The position numbers and the translations under genes are program-made. Under the pieces are notes generated by a model. The model saw nothing but the letters and a program-made list of their open reading frames with translations. It did no database searches and had not been told where the DNA came from. A stretch of DNA of 64,000 bases from Cycas panzhihuaensis (taxonomy: Eukaryota; Cycadophyta), in NCBI GenBank assembly GCA_023213395.1, contig CM041465.1, positions 53,327,741 through 53,391,740 on the forward strand. The letters are read 5' to 3'. Positions 1 through 11,503 of this stretch are shown here, piece by piece (position 1 is the stretch's first letter; each line of letters opens with the position of its first letter).

Positions 1-673
1 CAGGGTGTGGTCCCCCTGTCAATGCCACTACTCTAAAGTGGTCAAAAAACCAGCACTGTAATAGAGTACTATATGATAGTCTGCCCCTCCCTACTTTCCA
101 AATGGCATTTAGATGTGTGACAAGGTTTGCTGCTATAAGGTTAGCCTAATCCATCCTCTCTCCTACCTCACACTAATGCATTGTATCCATCCAACCACCT
201 AGTATATCCCTATAGTTTTGTTTCTGCGATATCTAGAACAGAATGAACAATGTGATCAGTTTCCTCACCCAAGGAATCCTCGACATCACCATGCTCTGGA
301 GAGGAATCCCTCACCTCTCTCACTTGTCTAAGCTTGTGAAGAAAGTAGCAGCCTCCCTGTGTGCTACCTCATTACTGGGCAACGTTCTTAGTGTCACCAG
401 CCTCCCTATCGTCGGTACCCCCAATATCCTCCTGACATCTCCCGGTGTCACTGATACATCCTCCACTTGGCGTAGATGAAAGACATGTCTCCGCCTGTCC
501 TAGTGGGACACTATATCCACCAATAATCTTTGATCTGATGTGTACTGGGGTGTCTTCATGACCTACAATAGGCCACATCTTAATAGTATCTACCTATCCT
601 CCCACGACATCATCTCTATGAAACCAAGCATAGCCATACCTATGTTTTCATGGTTCTCCACCTTAATCACAAC
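1..673 (-). pseudogene. F antisense ORF, PMD-like, truncated by window edge
   Basis: Read on the minus strand from 673 down to 1, this matches the plus-strand antisense ORF of element A at 36209-36870 along its whole length. Shared landmarks are the start segment V-x-N-x-ENIG-MAM, a segment beginning RxVFHLP-like, and the GGPHP end. The exon is preceded on the minus strand by TTTTACAG, a good 3' splice acceptor; C and A carry an acceptor at the same position. Several stops, many at former CAG or TGG codons, break the frame. The family resembles the plant mobile domain (aminotransferase-like) proteins often carried by plant transposons. Its role in the element is unknown. Confidence 0.6.
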
Positions 674-1870
674 CTGTAAAACACCATGAAACAAGTCAGA
701 TCTTGACCCCTGATAACTCCTCATCCTATGGACTATCTCTCAGCCTTATTCGGTCAAGATTTGAGGGTAGTTGGGCCTCCATCTTTATTTTTTTAGTAGT
801 TTCGCCTTTGTATCGCGCTAAACTTTGCGATACCACTGAGTTTGGCCTGGGTCCTACGGTAAGATCACGGCACTGTAATCTTTTCTGTGGTGCGAGCATC
901 ACCCCCCTAAAAGAGGGGGTTTCCTACCTAGAAAACCAAAACTTTTTTTCTGATGGGCCATAGTCAGGCCCACTGGGACCAAGGATGCCTAATACCCCAG
1001 TCTCGCCTCTCTCTCGGTCCAGTTTGGACTCTTAGAGATCTTTTTTCACCCATATGGGGCCCAAAAACTGCATAAAAAAGCAATAAAAGCATCAAACTTT
1101 AAATCACGAGATGGGTTGTGGTTTTGGAGATCCACTCACTGGGTTTGGTCAAGCGCTCACCGTCGCATCTCGACGATCCCAATGACTATCTCCTGGCTCC
1201 GATCTGATGGTCAAATCTCTCCCTGTGTGCCTCTAAAGTTGGGGGCACTCCACTACATAAGGGAAGGGCTCTGGATTCATTCGAGAGCCCGTGAAAATGA
1301 ATTATGTTTTCATCGATTTTCCTTATATAGGTGGAGGCCCGATGGGCACCTTCTCCGTTCCCACTTTTGTGATAGTCGTTGAGATCATTTCTCACCCTCG
1401 ATCATCTTTGCCTTCTGGCCCTATTTCCCGTTGCGCTTTTATAGCCTTTATTTTTGCTCATTTCCTTCAGATGCATTTATGGCACCTCGCCGGTGCATTT
1501 TTGTAGGGCCTTTCTATCTCGTTTTATGTGCCACTCTTGTTCATGCCTGAGTTTATACTCATTTGGCTTATTTCACCATCCTGGACTCATTTTTACAGCC
1601 TGTTCTGACCCCTGGGGTCTCCAAAGGGAATGATCCCTCCGTTCGAAGCCATTCTTTGCTTTCTTAAGCAACCTTTGGTATCTTAGGGTGCTCTTTTGCT
1701 GCCTACTCTCATCTAGTGGTCGAATAGCCTGCTCCTGTCCTTGGGTAGCCTCATAGCTAGGTCCTTCTACCCTTCACGGCCATTTATTGCTTGCCATATG
1801 AGCCTCTTTTTCTTCGACTCCTACATTATTATATATCTCCTCTACCGATACATTTTCCTTTCTCTCGTCC
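674..1870. other. F spacer between antisense ORF and aRNH, with decayed palindromes and a promoter-like box
   Basis: No convincing gene is seen. The stretch aligns to A 35030-36208 reversed. Positions 820-905 hold decayed versions of the GGTACC-type inverted repeats that are well preserved in A at 35981-36062. An oligo-C/oligo-G inverted pair (ccccc...ggggg) lies near 903-921. A TATA-like box is at 1324-1330. Small ORFs here are not conserved in A. Confidence 0.55.
1324..1330 (+). promoter_or_regulatory. TATA-like box upstream of the F aRNH
   Basis: The sequence CCTTATATAGG lies about 540 bp upstream of the aRNH start at 1871. The same box is found at the same distance and orientation in element A (about 35548-35557, minus strand), although the sequence around it has diverged. 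This suggests an internal promoter, but no transcript evidence is available from sequence. Confidence 0.4.
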
Positions 1871-2330
1871 ATGGCTCTCTTCATCTTCACTGATGGTGGA
1901 AGCTCTAGTAATACTGGACATTCAGCTGCTACATGCATTCTTTACAACCCTTTCAGACATGATTTTTTGTGCTTTGGGATCTTCCTCACAGAGGCCACTA
2001 ATAACAAAGCTGAGTACATGGCTGTTATTGAAACCCTCACTAATGCACTCCATTTCCATCGTGGATCTATCATTCTTCTTTGTGACTCCCATGTGGTGGT
2101 GTCCTATCTCACCTAGGTTTATCGGGTGTGATACCCTCACTTGAGAGCCCTCACTTCGATCACCAGGTCCCTATTAGCTTGTTTCTAGTTTGTCGATATT
2201 TGACATATCCCTCAGGCCCTCAACGCTGAGGCGGACAGCCTCGTTCACCTCATCCTTGAGCGCTGCCTTCCTCTCCTTGGTGACTGCCCCTAAGACTTGC
2301 CTAGTCACTCTATCACCTGAGTCTTGGGCC
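1871..2330 (+). pseudogene. F aRNH: RNase HI-type domain, degraded
   Basis: This is a ribonuclease H fold of the kind acquired as a second RNase H by plant Tat elements (aRNH). It would cut RNA in RNA:DNA hybrids during reverse transcription. Visible motifs are FTDGGS with the first catalytic Asp near residue 7, TNNKAEY with the catalytic Glu region (first residue Glu is Lys here in NNxAEY), LLCDS with the next Asp, and, after two or three stops, HIPQALNAEADSL carrying the last His and Asp. A Met start is at 1871. The frame breaks at TAG (2114-2116) and at a TGA also present in A. It is separate from pol and lies just before the 3' LTR. Confidence 0.72.
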
Positions 2331-2715
2331 GTCATGTAGATCACCTTGCAACCTGTTTGCACCTCTGAAAGCTAACTGCTAATGAGGTTGAACTATGGTG
2401 ACTACTAGGTTTGCTTGCTTACCCTTTTCTCCTGATATCATCATGCATTTCTATCGCACTCTTATGATAGAGGCATTCCCCTCATCCTTCTTAGCTTCCA
2501 GTCGATTCTTAGGTGGCACATAGGTAACCCCTATGTTGTCTCCACCCTTCTCCTCTTATCCATGCATTCTATCATGACACTTGCCAGCACCCTTGACTCT
2601 TGTTACGATCATGATTTATATATGTAAATACACATGTGCTACTGATAGTTTTATTGCCAACATTTACCATCGCACCATGCGTCTAAGTAGCAAGGCTCTG
2701 CTACTAATGGGGTAG
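2331..2715 (+). other. F pre-LTR spacer and polypurine tract region
   Basis: No gene is seen. It aligns to A 34193-34600 reversed. The last bases before the LTR, ACTAATGGGGTAG, occupy the polypurine-tract position; A has CCAAGGGGGTAG there. This is a short, impure tract, accepted only because of its position against the TG of the LTR. Confidence 0.5.
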
Positions 2716-3229
2716 TGTTTCCTGGCTACCGGGAATGGATATAGATAGGTCAACCCAGGTAAGCATAGGTATGCTTCTTCCTTTTCACTTTTATTATTTC
2801 TTTGGAAAGGTTGACAGAAGTATTACCTCATTGCATGACTGACAACTTCACTTGTATGATCACCTTGCATCCATTTGGCTTGATCATGCTGCTTGTCGTA
2901 TCGTGAGCCTATGACGACCAGTGGGACCTACCTTTCGGCAAGGTAGGCATCCCCATGACACTCTATGACCCTCTGCACTTCTTCCACATCACCTCAAGTC
3001 TCATTTGATTTGTATGACCAGTTCATACCCTGACCTCGCGTCCTTATCATGACGTTTATGGGACCTTTAGCCCTTGATACTACTTTTGGCCTTGTTCATA
3101 TACCTTCCAGACTATCCTTAGCCACTTGGATAGGAGGGCTAGCCCCTCCTAGGCCTACCACTTGAGCTTTCCTAGAACTTAGATTATTGCCATTCTAGCT
3201 TTCTAGCCCTACACCACTGTAAACTAAGT

Positions 3230-3289
3230 GGTACCGTGAAGTTTACTGTGGTACCGCGAAGTTTACCATGGTATTGCAAAGTTTACTGC
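3230..3289 (+). repeat. Three tandem 20-bp GGTACC units in the F LTR
   Basis: Three head-to-tail units begin at 3230, 3250 and 3270, of the form GGTACCGCGAAGTTTACTGT with a few changes each. GGTACC is self-complementary and flanking AAACTAAG/GAAGTTT halves make the first unit the centre of an imperfect palindrome. Related GGTACC palindromes lie in the LTRs of A and B and in the internal region of A. Confidence 0.85.
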
Positions 3290-3421
3290 GGTGGGACTGT
3301 TGCAACTCATTTTTTTATATCTGCCATGGTAATTCTTGCCTTTTTCATGGAATTGCCATGTGGCCACTCACCCAACTCAGCCCTATTTGTGCCCTAAACA
3401 CTCGATTAGGGTTGATATGGG

Positions 3422-3428
3422 TATAAAA
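3422..3428 (+). promoter_or_regulatory. LTR promoter TATA box of F
   Basis: GGGTATAAAACCC lies about 130 bp after the GGTACC units. D has GGGTATAAAAACC in the equivalent place, and B has GGCATAAAAGCC, supporting it as the LTR promoter. Confidence 0.6.
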
Positions 3429-5521
3429 CCCAAAAAGACCATCATTTTAGCTCTCTTGGCTCTCCAACTTGACTTTCTACTACTGTAGTTTCTGCCTTTT
3501 TCTTCCTTCCTTCCATAGATGCATCTACAATCCTACATTTCCTTCTACTCTAGTCTAGGATCTGCCCACAACAGCTCTTCTCTGCGGTGGGAGACTCTCC
3601 TCTAGGCTTTTTCAAGCAAGTTTTTTGTAGTTTTCCTCCAAATACGCTTCAATAAGTGTCTTCTATAACCATCCTTAGGGAAACCTCCTACAAACCCTAC
3701 AGGAACTCCTCTTTCTTGCTAGTTATAGGGAAAAATCTACCCTAGACTTAGCCCAGCAGGTACCATTGGTCTTGTTTTCAAAGTTTTATGTGTGTTCTTT
3801 CCATATTAGACTCACTTTCAAGCATATTTTCTTGTTCTCTTTCCATTTGGCTATAGATAAGGTTGCCTTCTTTGGGTTTAACTTTGTACTCTCAAGTTTT
3901 CACCATTTCTCCACTAGTTTTTCCTTAAGAAAGTAGTAGAAGAAGGCTCATAAAGGCTGGGTGAAGGAAGTAAGGTAGGATCTGTCTTATTCAAACCTAC
4001 TCCCCAAGGGCAATCCCCTTCCCATCTTTCTTTTTCTTCTTCCATGCTTTTCTTAGGCTAACTAGGAGAAGGTGGTGTCTTAGCCTACATTGGATCTCAG
4101 CATATGAAGCCCTTGCTACGCTAGTTCCAGGCCTACACACCCCTCTTTTGGGCCTCCTTACTTTACCCAATGTCCCTTAGGGTTTGTGTTGAGGCTTGTG
4201 TGATGGATAACTATCCATAGTGACTCTGTTACCTTGGTACCTCTCTAACATCTTGCCCCGTCCATTCTCATACTTGTTGGCTATCATAAACTCCCACATA
4301 CCCCTACCTTATTGTAACTAAAGGATGTGTGGAGAACTTTAGTGGAGGGTTTTTCCATCCTGAGGCTGCCCTTTCCTTTTTCTTACTTGGTGTGTCTGGT
4401 TTACTTGAGGAGATATGAGTCACTTGCAGTAGTAGTACTTTAATTTGAATACAATGTTCTTAGCATTTACTTTACATATATTTACATACATCTAGCTTTC
4501 TTGTAACCCCCCTTATTGGAAGGGAGAAACCCTTGTGTGTGTAGATTCAAAGTAATATTCCGCGAAGGAGAAGGACGTGCCGGTTCCAGGTAAGCCTTTA
4601 CTCATCCTTTCCCTTCTACTTCATTTGCTTCCTTTACTTTTTTTTTCACTTCACTTATCTTTTATAAGGGGAAGGTAAGGAAACCCCCATCTTCTGTATT
4701 AACCTTGGTCACTTGCCAACCGATTAGAAAGAGGGTGTACATTACATACAAGCTGAGGTCCTTCATTAACCACCACGTTTTCTAGATACGTTCCATCTCT
4801 CTTTCCATCACCCCTTTTCCTTTTTGTTTTCATACAAAATATGTTACATTAATCTAATAGGTCACACAAAAACAAAAAGAGGAATCATTCAACTATTTGC
4901 TTCTTTTGTATAAGAATGTTGCATGATTGCTTGTTTATAGGAAAAGACATAGTAGAAAATATACCCCTTCCCCCTTTTCCTATTCATCTCAAAATGCCCA
5001 TAGATGCATCCTATCTAGCTTGCTTACTTGTATATGAAACATTTGTACTTCTTTTGTTTCTCTTGTCCTTTGCATATTGAGTGAAAGAGGGAGAAAAGAA
5101 GAGTTATCTCTATTTCATCCCTTTGCTATTCCCCCCAGTTGTATTTGTCTTAGCCAAGTAAACTAGGGAAGCTTACCCACATTCATCTTAGGTATTCCAC
5201 CTATATCCTACTGCCTTAGTTTTCCTTCATCATAGGAAAATCCATTGAGGATTCCTCTTCTCCTTTCCGGCTATCCAAGGGTGGGAGGACCTTCCTCCTG
5301 AGTCTATCTAGGATACCCCTTGCATGTGCTCTTCCTTTCAGATTGAAAGCTACTCTAAGGTAGTTGGGTGTTATTTGCGGGTCCCGAACTCAGGCTCTAG
5401 TGCATAGATATCCTACATGGTGTTCCCTTTGTTTATAGGTTCTTATCCACACCCTCAACATTAGCTGTTGACTATCCTCATTCCTATCGAGCAAAGTGAC
5501 CATCCCATAGATGCGTATCCA

Positions 5522-5532
5522 CGCATGACCTC
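5522..5532. other. 11-bp remnant of element D between F and E1
   Basis: CGCATGACCTC is all that remains of D here. Joined across E1 to 12210 onward it aligns to A at about 39931-39960 and C at about 62528-62560. The last five bases are the left TSD of E1; the first five are the presumed right TSD of F. Confidence 0.75.
5528..5532. repeat. Left TSD of E1 (ACCTC)
   Basis: ACCTC directly precedes the E1 5' LTR and is repeated exactly at 12205-12209 after the 3' LTR. Confidence 0.9.
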
Positions 5533-5830
5533 TGAAAATGGTTAATGTCACAAGGTCATTACATTAGTTGATTATTTTTAAAAAGGGTCTTAAGTGAACT
5601 TTAAATTAGATCACTTAAGTGAAATACAATTTTATGTGCATTATATATAATTTTATTTCACCTAACTCTAATGCTCCCTCTCTCAATATAAAAGTAAAAG
5701 CTCAATGGAGGAGATTCATTCTTATCTCCTTGTTTTGTGAGAGCTACTTTCTTTCTCTCAAGTCTCTCTTGCTCCCATGTTTGCCTTTATGTTTAGTGCA
5801 TGGAGATGAAGGATAGATCCACTCTTTTAA
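5533..5830 (+). repeat. E1 5' LTR
   Basis: Starts TGAAAATGGTTAATGTCAC and matches 11907-12204. TATA box TATAAAAG is at about 5687-5695, so transcription would start about 25-30 bp later in the LTR. The terminal CA has become AA in this copy. Confidence 0.92.
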
Positions 5831-5832
5831 TG

Positions 5833-5844
5833 TGGTATTAGAGC
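5833..5844 (+). other. E1 primer-binding site (tRNA-Met type)
   Basis: TGGTATTAGAGC differs at one base from TGGTATCAGAGC, the complement of the initiator tRNA-Met 3' end used by most plant copia elements. It starts three bases after the LTR. Confidence 0.88.
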
Positions 5845-6915
5845 TTACTTCCTTTATATTCCTCACTTACACTTACAATGGAGTCATCACTTCCATCTCC
5901 TCCACAATCCATGTGGTGAAGGAGATTGTGAAAGTGAATTTAGAAATATTTTCAAGTTATTATGATAGCATACTTTGTATTGTTTAATTTTCTTTTCTCT
6001 TTTGTAGGTTTGGAAGCATAATACATGGAGTTGTAAGGCCCAAGGATTCTAATCCTTTGGTGGCCATTCATGCTATCTCATTCTTCTTTTTCTTTTCCCT
6101 TTTTTGTCCATTTAACAAGGGGAAATGCTGTCGAAAATTTTCTAGCATTTAGAAGAATGATTATAAAGGGAGGTTTTGCCCATTCTTTTTAAAGAATTTT
6201 GATCCATTTAAAATATCCATTATTATATGCTCTCACATTTCCCATATTGGGATCCTGGTGATAAAAAAATGATGGAAATTTCATATGGTATCATGTGTTA
6301 ATGAGATAGTAGCAAGTTAAAATTTTTGCAGAAAAAAAATTTGCTTGCTAAAATTCATAGGTCTAAAAAATATTCTACAGACCTCCAATTGATATGATTC
6401 TAATTTTTAAAGATGAGGCTCTGAGTCTACTTTCTATCACAAAAATTGGCACCTAATTTTGATGTTGTATGAGGAACTTATTATTGTTTTAGTGAACAGT
6501 AGTTATTTTTAGTAAGAATTCTGGAAAAATATAATCTCCTAACTTTGCGGGGCTGCCAAAAACTTTCTAAAACTCATTTGGACCTAATTCCACTTCTTGA
6601 AGATGAAGCTATGAGTCTATTTTGTAGTATAAAAATGGCACCCCATTTAATCATCATGGGAGAAAGTTATTGCTAATTTAGTGAAGACTACTTTCTTTTG
6701 TATTAACAAAAAAAAAGGTGAAGAAAATTTCTTCCTTCTTTTTATAAGACTTAAAAGCCTATTGTAAAAGTGAGAAAAAAAAAAAACATCTGGATTAAAG
6801 CAAAAGATACCATGTCTTCATAGTTCAAGCTTAAAATATTGGGCATATTTTAATCTTTGCAATATTAGGCATATTGAGCATATTTTAAGCTTTCTTTCCC
6901 TTCTCAAAAGACACC
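5845..6915 (+). other. E1 untranslated leader
   Basis: No gene is seen in about 1.07 kb. The start aligns to the E2 leader from 21228. A segment around the gag start (AAAAGATACCATGTCTTCA, 6803-6821) occurs again at about 6907-6925, so the start region is duplicated. The equivalent E2 leader is roughly 0.9 kb longer. Confidence 0.6.
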
Positions 6916-7872
6916 ATGTCTTCACAGTTCAAGCAAAATGTGAACTGCATTCTAAAAGGGAAAGAAAATTGGGACATGTGGTTCACTGGTGTTAGAAATG
7001 TTACAAAGTATAAAGGTCTATGGAGAGATCACTTGTAACCTACACCATTTGTGGTATTTACAACTACCTCAGCTACTTCTAGAGGAGGTGCTTTAACTGC
7101 TCCCATTGAAGTTGTAGCTAAAAACCAATGGGAACTTGATGATGATAAAATCCGTGTAGGGATACTACTTATCACTGATTATTCCCTGCATAATCTCATT
7201 GATGAATTTATACATGATATATCATGGAAAGTTCTTGAAGTTCTTAAGAAGAGATTTGACACTAAATCAGGCTTAGAATTTATTCACTTAAGTCTGAAGA
7301 TGAACAAATTGAAAATGCAGAAAAGACACATAAGTGAAACAATCAATCTCCTTCATCCAATCAAGAAATCCATTGATAAAGATTTTAAAACTTAATGCAT
7401 TACATGAGCTTTCTTGATTCAGTCATATCTCCATATCCCAAATTACAAAAATCTATTGGGAAGTCTTAAATCTATTGGCACTTTGAAAACCCTAAACTTT
7501 GAGGATCTTGCTGATAAGTTCATTGAATTTGATAAGATCTTTGATACCAACTTTGCCACTATATCAGATCCAGTTGACACTACTTTTGAAGTGGAAGAAG
7601 ATCTTTATTATACCAAAAATCAAGGTCAATACTCTCGTAGAGGTGGTGATTCCCATGGAAGAGGAAGAGGTAGATAACAAGGACAACGTCCTCTTGGTCA
7701 ACAGGCTCCTCAACTCCAACAAAAATAGTCTCAAGGCCAAGGCCAAAATAATCAACCTGGACCTAGATCTAGTAATCAGAGACAATCCAACCAACCCAAT
7801 ACTTAGAATGGAAATCAAATAATTATGTGCCAAAGGTGTAATAGAAAAGGACATTATACCAAAAATTGTAGA
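6916..7872 (+). pseudogene. E1 gag (capsid and nucleocapsid), broken
   Basis: This would form the virus-like particle coat and bind the element RNA. The ATG at 6916 opens a frame that reads MSSQFKQN..., then Gag-like helical sequence with stops near 7036, 7393 and 7408. Longest open pieces are 7051-7395 and 7414-7677. An RG-rich segment (GGDSHGRGRGR) near 7645-7677 precedes a Gln/Asn-rich linker. The CCHC zinc knuckle CQRCNRKGHYTKNC at 7828-7872 is intact. E2 keeps the same layout with a damaged knuckle. The start is chosen because E2 has ATG in the same context. Confidence 0.8.
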
Positions 7873-9530
7873 ATTGCCACCAATAAACTACCAAGTTATC
7901 AACAATGCCATGGTGCACATAATGTTGATAATACTTATTTTGAAGATGCTTTTGGTGGAACGTAATTTGCTCATGCATACCTTTAAAGAATTGGGACCAC
8001 TTCATCAAATGTTGTTGATAGATCCATTAGGTATATTGAGGCTCATTGTGGCTATGCTTATTCACTTTTGCCTTCACCACTTGGAGTTGCAAATAGTACC
8101 ACCTCAAATACTTTATTATGGATCATGGATACTGGAGTGACACAACACATGACTTGTCATCATAAGTTCTTTTAGGATTTTGACTCTAAAGTTCGTGGTG
8201 TTATACACATGGCTGACAAATCATCTCGGCCAATCGAAGGACTTGGAACTGTTTGCCTAAAACTCCCAGGCCTTCTAGATTTTACACTTGTTGATGTTTT
8301 GTATATTCTTACTCTAAAGAAGAATCTGCTCTCCCTATCCACCCTTCTCTCTCATAGATTTGATCTGAGTGTAACTGCAAATAATCAAACTCTTTATGTC
8401 ATTCACCCTTCTTTAAATGTTGTGGTTATGACTAGAATTCTTGATGGTAAACTTTTTTAGCTAACTGGCTCACCATCCTCTGAAGCCAACTATGTCAATG
8501 ATGACTCTACTTTTACCACAACCCTAACTCCTTAAAAGTTGTCCCAAGTAGCCCTATATCATGTGCATATGGGTCATACCAAAATTGATCATTTAAGAGA
8601 ACTACAAGCCACTCTTCCTAGTTTGCCTATGCTCTCCTCTAAGCCCTTTAAATGTGAAGCATGTATTATTACCAAATCTCAAAGACAACCCTTTTCTCAT
8701 AGTCAGTGGAAATCTAGCCAACCTTTGTAGCTTGTACACTTAGATATATGTAGTCTTATGCCTATCCCTTCTCTTAAATAGAAGTGGTACTATATTACTT
8801 TCATTGATGATTTTACTAAGAAAGTATGGGTTGCTTTTCTTGCAAAGAAAGATGAAGCTTTTTGTATATTTTAAGCTTTCAAGACCCGCATGGAAAATGA
8901 ATCTAGATTCAAGATCAAAATACTTAGGACTGACAATGGTGGTGAGTACAAATCCAATGAGTTTGAATCATGCTTATGTTAACATGGAATCAAACATTAG
9001 ACCACTGTTGCAGGTACACCACAACAAAATAGAGTTGTCAACCACATGAATAGGACCATCATGAATATGGCTCATGCTATGCTGGTATATAAGAATGTCC
9101 CTATCTATCTTTGGGCTAAGGCTATCTAGACTGTTGTATATTATATCAACACTATTAGTCCCTCTAAGATTGACCCCTCTCTACATGAAATGTAGTATGG
9201 ACAAACCCCCTTTATCTCCCATTTCAGAATTTTTGGCTCTACTTGTTATGCGCATATTTTGGAGGAACATAGAAATAAGCTCTAAGATAGAGCCATCAAA
9301 GGCATATTTGTTAGATACCCTATGGACAAAAAGGGATACAAGATTTTCATACCTTCATAGCATAAAATCATCATCACTAGAGATGCTATCTTTACAGAGA
9401 CTAAAGATTAATTACTCAGACTTGACTCTAAGATGCCTTTATACCAATTTAATGATACTACTATATTTGATATCCAGATTCCAAAATTTAGAAGGTGAAA
9501 TGCTAAAACGTTGCTCAAAATATTAGAATC
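7873..9530 (+). pseudogene. E1 protease and integrase, broken
   Basis: The aspartic protease motif MDTGVTQHMT is at 8122-8151; D-T-G is present. Integrase follows with its zinc-binding part (HVHMGHTKIDHL ... CEAC, about 8562-8690) and core motifs VHLDIC near 8740 and RTDNGGEY near 8930-8950. Where the third acidic residue is expected, in the PQQNGxxER segment, this copy reads PQQNRVVNHMNRT, so the catalytic Glu is missing. Stops interrupt the frame at least ten times, usually at Gln positions. Open pieces include 8209-8460 and 8539-8730. Confidence 0.82.
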
Positions 9531-9816
9531 TAATAATAGAGCCTCAGAGGATATAAGTTGTGACTCCTAGCCAATGCATACACATCCAGCACCATCATTT
9601 GTGAATAACTAAGTTGACAAAGGTAAAGCCATAGCAAAATGATCATCTTCTCCAACATCTGTGGCTGGCCCATCTTCTCCAACATTGTCAACTTCCTCTG
9701 TGCTAAACATTTCATATGATCCTTTTCAAGATTAAAATGAAGATCAAGAGATTGTGGAAATGAAAACCTCATTCCCAACTCGAGGTTTTCATGAAGCCTA
9801 ACAACTACACAAGGAC
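9531..9816 (+). pseudogene. E1 integrase-RT linker
   Basis: A low-complexity Ser/Pro-rich linker (SSPTSVAGPSSPTLSTSS) with stops joins integrase to RT in the same translational order as in E2 (25605-25900). It has no recognised domain. Confidence 0.55.
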
Positions 9817-11430
9817 ATGCGACCAGATGAGGTAGGCAAAATTGGCACTAGAAGTGCCCATAGAGCAAGGATGCATGAATTATTTTTCATTGAGATTGAA
9901 CCAACAGAACTACATCTTGCACTTAATGAAGAGCCCCTAATGTACCAAGAAGCTGTAAAGCATGCAGCTTGGAGAAATGCCATAAATAAAGAGTACCAAT
10001 CTCTTATTAAGAATGGTACATGGGAGCTTATTGATCTACCACTTGGAAGAAAGGTAGTTCAAAATAAATGGGTGTTAAAAAACAAGTATAGACCAGATGG
10101 CACCCTAGAAAAACACAAGGTGAGGTTGGTAGCAAAAGGATTCATGCAAAGGGAAGGCATCAACTACACTAAAATCTCTTCTCCTATAACCAAGTGGCCT
10201 ATAATCAAAACTCTTATAGACTTAGCTACTCAACAGGGTTGGAAAATCCACCAACTCGATGTTAAGACCACATTTCTCAATGGGGACCTTAAAGTAGAAA
10301 TTTACATGGCTTAGCTAGAAGGATACAAGATTGTCGATTAGGAGCATAAAGTTTGCACGCTCAAAAAGTCATTGTACAGCCTAAAGTAAGCCCCTTATGC
10401 TTGGTTTACCAAGTTGTCTGAAAGAATGAGGCAACTTGGATATAAGGTTTGTGACTATTAAGATATTGAAGCAACATTATTCATCAAGCACCAAAATGAT
10501 AAAGTCACTTACCTCTTAATCTTTGTGGATGACATGCTAATAATAGGGAATAATGAATAGGTAATCAATGATCTAAAGAAGGACCTTACTAAAACGTTTG
10601 AATTGTCTGACCTCGAGTTGATAAAATATGGCTTGGGAATTGAAGTAACTCAAAAGAATGGTAAAATCTTTCTCTCCCAAGAAAAATATATCAACGATCT
10701 TCTCACAAAGTTTCATTTGGAAGGTGCTCGACCTGTGGATACACCTATGGAGCCTAATATTAAACTCTCAATTGATGGTGACATTAAGGAGGCAGACACA
10801 ATACTCTATAGGCAACTTGTAGGTAGTCTCATCTATCCTATCAACACAAGGCCATATATTACACAATTTATCGGCATTCTTGCAAGATTCATGATAAATC
10901 CTAAGCAGAATCATTAGTAAGCTGCAATATGAGTGTTGAGGTACCTAAAGGCGACTAGAAAATATGGTCTATTATATAAACCCAATGCAGAATTTAAACT
11001 TTATACAAACATAGACTCAAATTTTACCAAATACAAAGACATAAGAAGATCTATATCTTGGTACGTAACATTTCTTAGAACAACACTAATATCATGGAGA
11101 TCCAGATGGTAGAAGATAGTTACAGACTCAATCGACAAAGCTGAGTACGTTGCTGCTTCAGAGACAAGCAAGGAGGTGATATGGCTTAGAAAATTATTGA
11201 ATACATTAAATACCACCTAAACACGTTCTACTCGCTTATATGTAGATAATCAATCTATAATCCAGATGGCTAAAAATCTTGTATTTCATGATCATACCAA
11301 ACATATAAGTACGAAAGTCCACAAGATTAGAGAACTACTTCATGATGGCATAATTTAACTCGAGTACTGCCCCATAACAGATCAAGTGGCCGATATCTTC
11401 ACCAAACCATTAAAGAAGGTGAAGATTGAA
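9817..11430 (+). pseudogene. E1 reverse transcriptase and RNase H, broken
   Basis: The RT opens with a 165-codon clear stretch (9817-10314) containing WxLIDLPxGxKxVxNKWV and IHQLDVKTTFLNGDL, typical copia RT blocks. The catalytic box FVDDM is at about 10520-10535. RNase H follows, with SIDKAEYVAASE near 11130-11160 and WLRKLL near 11180. The C-terminus ADIFTKPLKK ends near 11420. Stops at 10312, 10339 and 10387 stand where E2 still has CAG, CAG and CAA. The start of this entry is only the start of the open stretch, because the protein was part of a polyprotein. Confidence 0.88.
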
Positions 11431-11503
11431 TAGTTCTAAAAGCAACTCAGACTTAGGGCCTCCATATCTGACTGATTGAAAGAGATGATAATAGGACCAT
11501 CAT

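Larger units (their letters stand above)
1..5521 (+). mobile_element. Element F: 3' part of a Tat-like Ty3/gypsy retrotransposon
   Basis: The plus-strand order is an antisense PMD-like exon, a spacer with a TATA-like box, an RNase H domain and one LTR. This is the mirror image of element A between 31.6 and 37 kb. The LTR starts TGTTTCCTGGCT at 2716 and ends CA at 5521, matching the termini of the other family members. Sequence after 5521 aligns to the pol region of element D, so F inserted into D; the expected TSD would be CGCAT (5522-5526). The other copy of that TSD, and F's gag-pol and 5' LTR, lie off the left edge. F is AT-rich and its reading frames are broken, so it is old. Confidence 0.82.
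2716..5521 (+). repeat. F 3' LTR (about 2.8 kb)
   Basis: The left end TGTTTCCTGGCTACCGGGAA matches the LTR starts of A, B, C and D; the right end CA at 5521 aligns with the A LTR end. Inside are a tandem GGTACC repeat (3230-3289), a TATA box (3422-3428) and pyrimidine-rich sequence downstream. The U5 part aligns to A only patchily, and to B hardly at all, so F is a different subfamily. No gene is supported within it. Confidence 0.8.

Noticed and set aside
1871-2330. RNase H as a host gene.
   Set aside because: It occurs at the same place in A, C and F, in each case between the antisense ORF and a family LTR, and is broken by stops.
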